Shown in pieces: positions 60,718-64,000 of a stretch of 64,000 bases of DNA. The stretch covers positions 620,001 to 684,000 of the forward strand of contig NZ_JAERVO010000001.1 of NCBI RefSeq assembly GCF_016798325.1, read 5' to 3'. This stretch comes from Marinobacter mangrovi (GTDB lineage: Bacteria; Pseudomonadota; Gammaproteobacteria; Pseudomonadales; Oleiphilaceae). The notes under the pieces are model-generated. The model saw only the letters and a program-made list of their open reading frames with translations. It did not search any database and was not told where the DNA came from. The position numbers were made by a program, and so were the translations under genes. Positions within the stretch are counted from its first letter, which is position 1. Each line of letters opens with the position of its first letter.

Positions 60718-62625
60718 TCATTCGGGCGACAGGCAGCGCTCCAGAGACAGCCGGGCGCTCAGCGACTCGGGTAGACACATCGGTTGACCGGTGATCCGGT
60801 CCACCAGCCATTCCGCCAATAGCGGGGCAAACGCGAAGCCCTTGCTACCGAGTCCGGTCAGCACGTACAGGCCATCCTGCTCGGCGTCGACAGAACCGAC
60901 CACGGGCTGATAGTCGTGCGTCGTGCAGCGGAAACTGGTGCGCCCGGTCAGGGCGTCGACCGACGGAGGCGCGCCTTGGCGCCAGATGTTGGGCAGCCAG
61001 CTCCCCAGCTTTTCGATATTGTCCTGGTGGGACGAGGAGCGCACGCCGGGATCGCTGTCTTTCAGGTCAAACGTGGCTCCCGTCACCGCATATCCCCGAT
61101 GAACAGGGTTGATGTAGCTTTGGCCGCAGAGGACCACGCCGGGGTTGTTCAGGAGGTCCGACGGCAACTGCGTTACCTGGCCGCGAATGGCGCGGAACCG
61201 GTACCGGGCGGGCCCGGGCAGCACATCGCCCACCTCATGCCCTCCAGTGACCACCACGTCTCGCGCCTGCCACTGACGGCCGCGTTGATCACTGAGGTGC
61301 CAGACGCCGTCGCGGGCGGTTATGTCGGTGACCTCGCATCCGAATTCACAGGTGATGCGTGGGTGCTCAAGCAGGGCGGTACACACGTTAACCGGCTCCA
61401 ACCAACCGCTCGAGGGAAACCAGAGGCCGTCGTGGGTGATCGGACAGCCGGCCAGCTCACTGGCTTCGGCCGCGGAGACCGGGCGCAGGATGGCCTCCGG
61501 AAAGTCATTGCGATCGAGGAACCGGGCTTGCCGGGATTTTTCCTGTTCGGTGGTGGCGAGCTGCAGCAGGCCGTCGGGATGCCAGAATGACGCCGGCGCA
61601 CATGGCCGTGCATAGCGGGTGTAGGTGCGCTGGGCGTGCAGCAGGGCATGCAGCGCCAGCTGGGTTTCCGGGCCATAATCGACGCCGAGTTTGACATAAA
61701 GTGCGGCCTGGGGGTTGCCGGAGGCGCCATCCGCCGGGCCTGGGCCTTTTGATAACACCCGCACAGTGCGGCCCCGATCGGCCAGGTTTCGGGCCACCAG
61801 CGACGCGGCGATGCCGGCGCCAATCACCAGGACTTCGCCATCGGCGCCTTCGGGATTGGTGCGTTTCGACGTCTGCTTTCCGTCATCTGTCAGCTCGCCG
61901 GCCAGCATCTCCCGTTTGCGTCCGAATCCGGGCACCTTGCGCACAGTAAAGCCTTCCGCCTTGAGCGCGCGACGAACGGCGCCGACGGCCGTGAAGGTGG
62001 CAAAGGTGGTGCCCGGCTGGCTGTGGTCGGCGACGGACCGGATCAGGCTTTCCGCCCAGAGGTCCGGGTTCAGGGCCGGTGCGAAACCATCGAGAAACCA
62101 GGCGTCGGCCTGAAAGGTGAGCGCTTGCCAGGCGTCCTGCGCCTCCCCGAAATACAGGGTGAGCCGAACCCGGCCTTCGTCAAACACCAGGCGATGGACG
62201 CCGGTGACCAGGGGTGGATACTCGGCCAGCAGGTCGTTCGCCAGCGGCGCCAATTCCGGCCACAGTGCCAACGCCTGCTGCAGGTCGGCCCGGGTAAGCG
62301 GGAAGCGTTCCACGGACACGAAGTGGAACTGCGCGTCGTCCGGCGCCTCCTCCCGCCACGCCTGCCAGGATGCGAGGAAATTGAGCCCGGTACCGAAGCC
62401 GGTCTCGGCAACGACGAACGTGGCGTCACCGGAGAGGGCGCGGAAACGCTCCTCCAGCCGGTTATGGCCCAAAAACACGTAACGGGTTTCCTCCAGGCCA
62501 TTTTCCCGGCTGAAGTAAACGTCGCCAAAGCGCTTGGAGACCGGTTGCCCATCGCGCCATTCCAGATCAGCCGACTCAATCGCCGGCGGGCGAAGGGTGG
62601 CTGACATCGACGGTGCCCCGGACAT
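60718..62625 (-). CDS. mnmC: bifunctional tRNA mnm5s2U biosynthesis protein MnmC
   Basis: A 635-residue fusion. The N-terminal SAM methyltransferase (about 1–240) has ETGFGTGLNFL and DAWFLDGFAPALNPDLW. The C-terminal FAD oxidoreductase (about 265–630) has VLVIGAGIAASLVARNLADRG and the DAO-type end GLGSKGFAFAPLLAEWL. It converts cmnm5(s2)U to nm5 and then mnm5(s2)U at the wobble position of tRNAs. ATG 62625 overlaps the upstream cyclophilin stop (TGATG); an ATG six codons later is an alternative. Length is normal for the fused form. Confidence 0.95.
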   Translation of the reverse strand: MSGAPSMSATLRPPAIESADLEWRDGQPVSKRFGDVYFSRENGLEETRYVFLGHNRLEERFRALSGDATFVVAETGFGTGLNFLASWQAWREEAPDDAQFHFVSVERFPLTRADLQQALALWPELAPLANDLLAEYPPLVTGVHRLVFDEGRVRLTLYFGEAQDAWQALTFQADAWFLDGFAPALNPDLWAESLIRSVADHSQPGTTFATFTAVGAVRRALKAEGFTVRKVPGFGRKREMLAGELTDDGKQTSKRTNPEGADGEVLVIGAGIAASLVARNLADRGRTVRVLSKGPGPADGASGNPQAALYVKLGVDYGPETQLALHALLHAQRTYTRYARPCAPASFWHPDGLLQLATTEQEKSRQARFLDRNDFPEAILRPVSAAEASELAGCPITHDGLWFPSSGWLEPVNVCTALLEHPRITCEFGCEVTDITARDGVWHLSDQRGRQWQARDVVVTGGHEVGDVLPGPARYRFRAIRGQVTQLPSDLLNNPGVVLCGQSYINPVHRGYAVTGATFDLKDSDPGVRSSSHQDNIEKLGSWLPNIWRQGAPPSVDALTGRTSFRCTTHDYQPVVGSVDAEQDGLYVLTGLGSKGFAFAPLLAEWLVDRITGQPMCLPESLSARLSLERCLSPE

Positions 62626-63269
62626 CAGGGCTTGGCGTCCTGGTCAGGCTCGATCACGGTGGCGGAGCGGATCACGACCGGCGTCTCGGGAACGTCGGCC
62701 ATGCCGGACTGCCGTTCGGTCGGCACATTGCCGATGGCGTCGACGGCGCCCATCCCGTCGGTGACGGTGCCGAAGACGGTGTAGCCAGCGCCACGAACCC
62801 CCTTGTCGAGAAAGTGATTGTCGACCAGGTTGATAAAGAACTGCGAGGTGGCCGAGTCGGGATCGTTGGTTCGCGCCATGGCAACGGAGCCGCGCACATT
62901 ACCGAACGTCTCGCTGGCTTCGTTGGGTACCGGAGCACGGGTGGTCTTACGGCTCAGGTCGGCCGTGAAACCGCCGCCCTGGACCATAAAGCTGGGAATG
63001 ACCCGATGAAAGACGGTGCCGTCGTAGTACCCGGCCTTCACGTATTCCAGGAAATTGGCCACGGTCTTCGGCGCCACGTCCGGTCGCAGGCGGATGGTCA
63101 CAACGCCCTCGGTGGTATCGAGGCGGACCTGAGGAAATGAATTCTGATCGCTGTTCGCTGCCTGAACGCCTGTGACCAATCCTGTGGCCAGGATCAGTGC
63201 AATCAATCCTCGAAGGAAGATCACACCATAGGGATATTTAACGTTGTTTTTGAGGGTGAGACTCGTCAA
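62625..63269 (-). CDS. ppiA: periplasmic peptidyl-prolyl cis-trans isomerase, cyclophilin type
   Basis: A 214-residue cyclophilin. The start is TTG 63269 with GAGGAT 7 bases upstream; no ATG is available, and an in-frame GTG at 63224 is an alternative. A signal peptide (basic FLRG, hydrophobic core, VQA-A cleavage near residue 37) predicts export. Catalytic core motifs FHRVIPSFMVQGGGF, RGSVAMAR and SQFFINL are intact. It assists folding of exported proteins. Translationally coupled to mnmC, an unexpected partner. Confidence 0.9.
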   Translation of the reverse strand: MTSLTLKNNVKYPYGVIFLRGLIALILATGLVTGVQAANSDQNSFPQVRLDTTEGVVTIRLRPDVAPKTVANFLEYVKAGYYDGTVFHRVIPSFMVQGGGFTADLSRKTTRAPVPNEASETFGNVRGSVAMARTNDPDSATSQFFINLVDNHFLDKGVRGAGYTVFGTVTDGMGAVDAIGNVPTERQSGMADVPETPVVIRSATVIEPDQDAKP

Positions 63270-63613
63270 GACAGGATCCTCATGCTTTGATCAGGGTGCC
63301 GGGCAGTTTATCAGATTTCCACGGCTGTTAAGGGAAATCAGCCGCTTGCAGGATGCTCGCGGATTGTCACGAAACGCTCGTGATGGGTTACCGACCCGGC
63401 GTTATAAAAACAATGACAACAAACAGGCGCGCTTTGCTCACCGGGCGTTACGTATCGATTCGATCAGTTTCTGTACAGGTGCGTAATCCCGATCCATGCT
63501 TTGCGTGGGCTGATACAGCGAACGCGAGAGTCGGCAGGCTGGCCTGAGACTTGCCGGCATCGTGAGCGGTTTCGCAGATCGTTGATGCGCGTCGAGCCAC
63601 ACGGAGGAAACAG
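63270..63613. other. 344-base intergenic region with divergent promoters
   Basis: No gene is supported; short frames on both strands lack ribosome-binding sites. It holds a TCACGA-aacgc-TCGTGA inverted repeat (63367–63383) and an isolated TATAAA (63403–63408) without a clear -35. The ribosome-binding site ggagga of the next gene lies at 63603–63608. Confidence 0.55.
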
Positions 63614-64000
63614 GTGAAGAACACTCAGGGTTATCAGGAAAAGTCCCGACTTGGGCGACTCCTCGTCAATCGCGGTCACATCAGTGAAGCGCAACTGGAA
63701 CAGGCGCTGGAACAGCAGCGTGCATCCGGCGCATTGCTCGGTGAGGTTCTGGTGGCCGCCGGTTGGGTCAGCGAACGGGATCTGTCCCGGGCCTTGCGCC
63801 AGCAGCGTCACTACCGGCGTGCCGCCGCTGTCGTGGCGATGGTGGCGTTACCGCTGCAGCCGGTGGTCACGCTGGCATCAGCGACACCGGAGAAGGCCGA
63901 AGGCGCCATCACGTCCGATGAAATGCTGCAAAGCAGCGGTTTCCGTCCATTGACCGATGCCGAGATGAGTGGTGTTGCCGGGCAGGGGACCGATGATCTG
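63614..64000 (+). CDS. FilA-like protein with GspE/MshE N-terminal domain, 5' part only
   Basis: The frame starts at GTG 63614 with GGAGGA 5 bases upstream and runs open past the window end; 129 codons are visible. Residues about 12–60 (LGRLLVNRGHISEAQLEQAL … LLGEVLVAAGWVSERDLSRAL) match the N-terminal domain of type II secretion and type IV pilus ATPases. Then comes one hydrophobic segment (AVVAMVALPLQPVVTLASA). The segment PLTDAEMSGVAGQG resembles the 'L-x-D-x-E-L-x-x-V-x-GQ' motif of FilA-type putative pilus-system proteins (Acinetobacter fil cluster). Because it is cut off, the assignment is tentative. Confidence 0.7.
   Translation, partial: MKNTQGYQEKSRLGRLLVNRGHISEAQLEQALEQQRASGALLGEVLVAAGWVSERDLSRALRQQRHYRRAAAVVAMVALPLQPVVTLASATPEKAEGAITSDEMLQSSGFRPLTDAEMSGVAGQGTDDL

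Noticed and set aside
63464-63811. 115-residue minus-strand frame near the right edge
   Set aside because: Opposite the FilA-like coding sequence, which has a strong ribosome-binding site and a recognisable domain.

Overview
The window is a gene-dense, high-GC chromosomal segment of a gammaproteobacterium. Gene content and order suggest a Pseudomonas/Marinobacter-like member of the Pseudomonadales or Oceanospirillales. From recalled Pseudomonas gene orders, three blocks are familiar: uup – usp – fadBA – topA; gltA divergent from sdhCDAB-sucAB-lpd-sucCD; and a GntR regulator – smc – zipA – ligA. No rRNA, tRNA, CRISPR array, insertion sequence or prophage was seen.

Layout. 1–10.9 kb: the end of the ABC-F protein Uup, three uncharacterised proteins, a universal stress protein, the fatty-acid oxidation complex fadBA, and topA. 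11–25.4 kb: a 3-hydroxyisobutyrate-dehydrogenase-like gene and citrate synthase on the minus strand, then the TCA-cycle cluster (succinate dehydrogenase, 2-oxoglutarate dehydrogenase, succinyl-CoA ligase). Gaps before sucA and sucC look like structured RNA leaders. 25.6–31 kb: trpS with a putative Fe-S cysteine motif, the condensin partners scpA/scpB, rluB, a GGDEF cyclase and a TfoX-domain protein.

31–45.5 kb is the most interesting part, a short-chain amide/urea scavenging island. One strand encodes a LuxR-type response regulator and a roughly 1155-residue sensor. The sensor joins an apparently complete NCS1-type permease, a cysteine-rich module, a histidine kinase and a receiver. Divergent from it are a five-gene Urt/Fmd-type ABC importer, aliphatic amidase AmiE and a ClpB-like AAA+ protein (AmiB), ending at a strong terminator. 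Formamidase FmdA and FmdB then follow from their own promoter region. The promoter regions of urtA and fmdA share one operator-like element (CGTCA-N2-TGACGTAGG) at nearly the same distance from each start codon. This suggests that the transporter-kinase and its regulator control both transcription units.

45.6–64 kb: a small YrhK-like membrane protein, the helicase dbpA, an ECF42-type sigma factor with a DGPF/YCII partner, GntR regulator, smc, zipA, ligA, a large lipoprotein with visibly AT-richer coding sequence, a CBS-domain protein, mnmC, a periplasmic cyclophilin, and the start of a FilA-like gene that runs off the window.

Starts were moved inward from the longest open frame wherever a ribosome-binding site and family alignment favoured it. 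Function calls rest on recognising conserved motifs by eye; no database search was possible.
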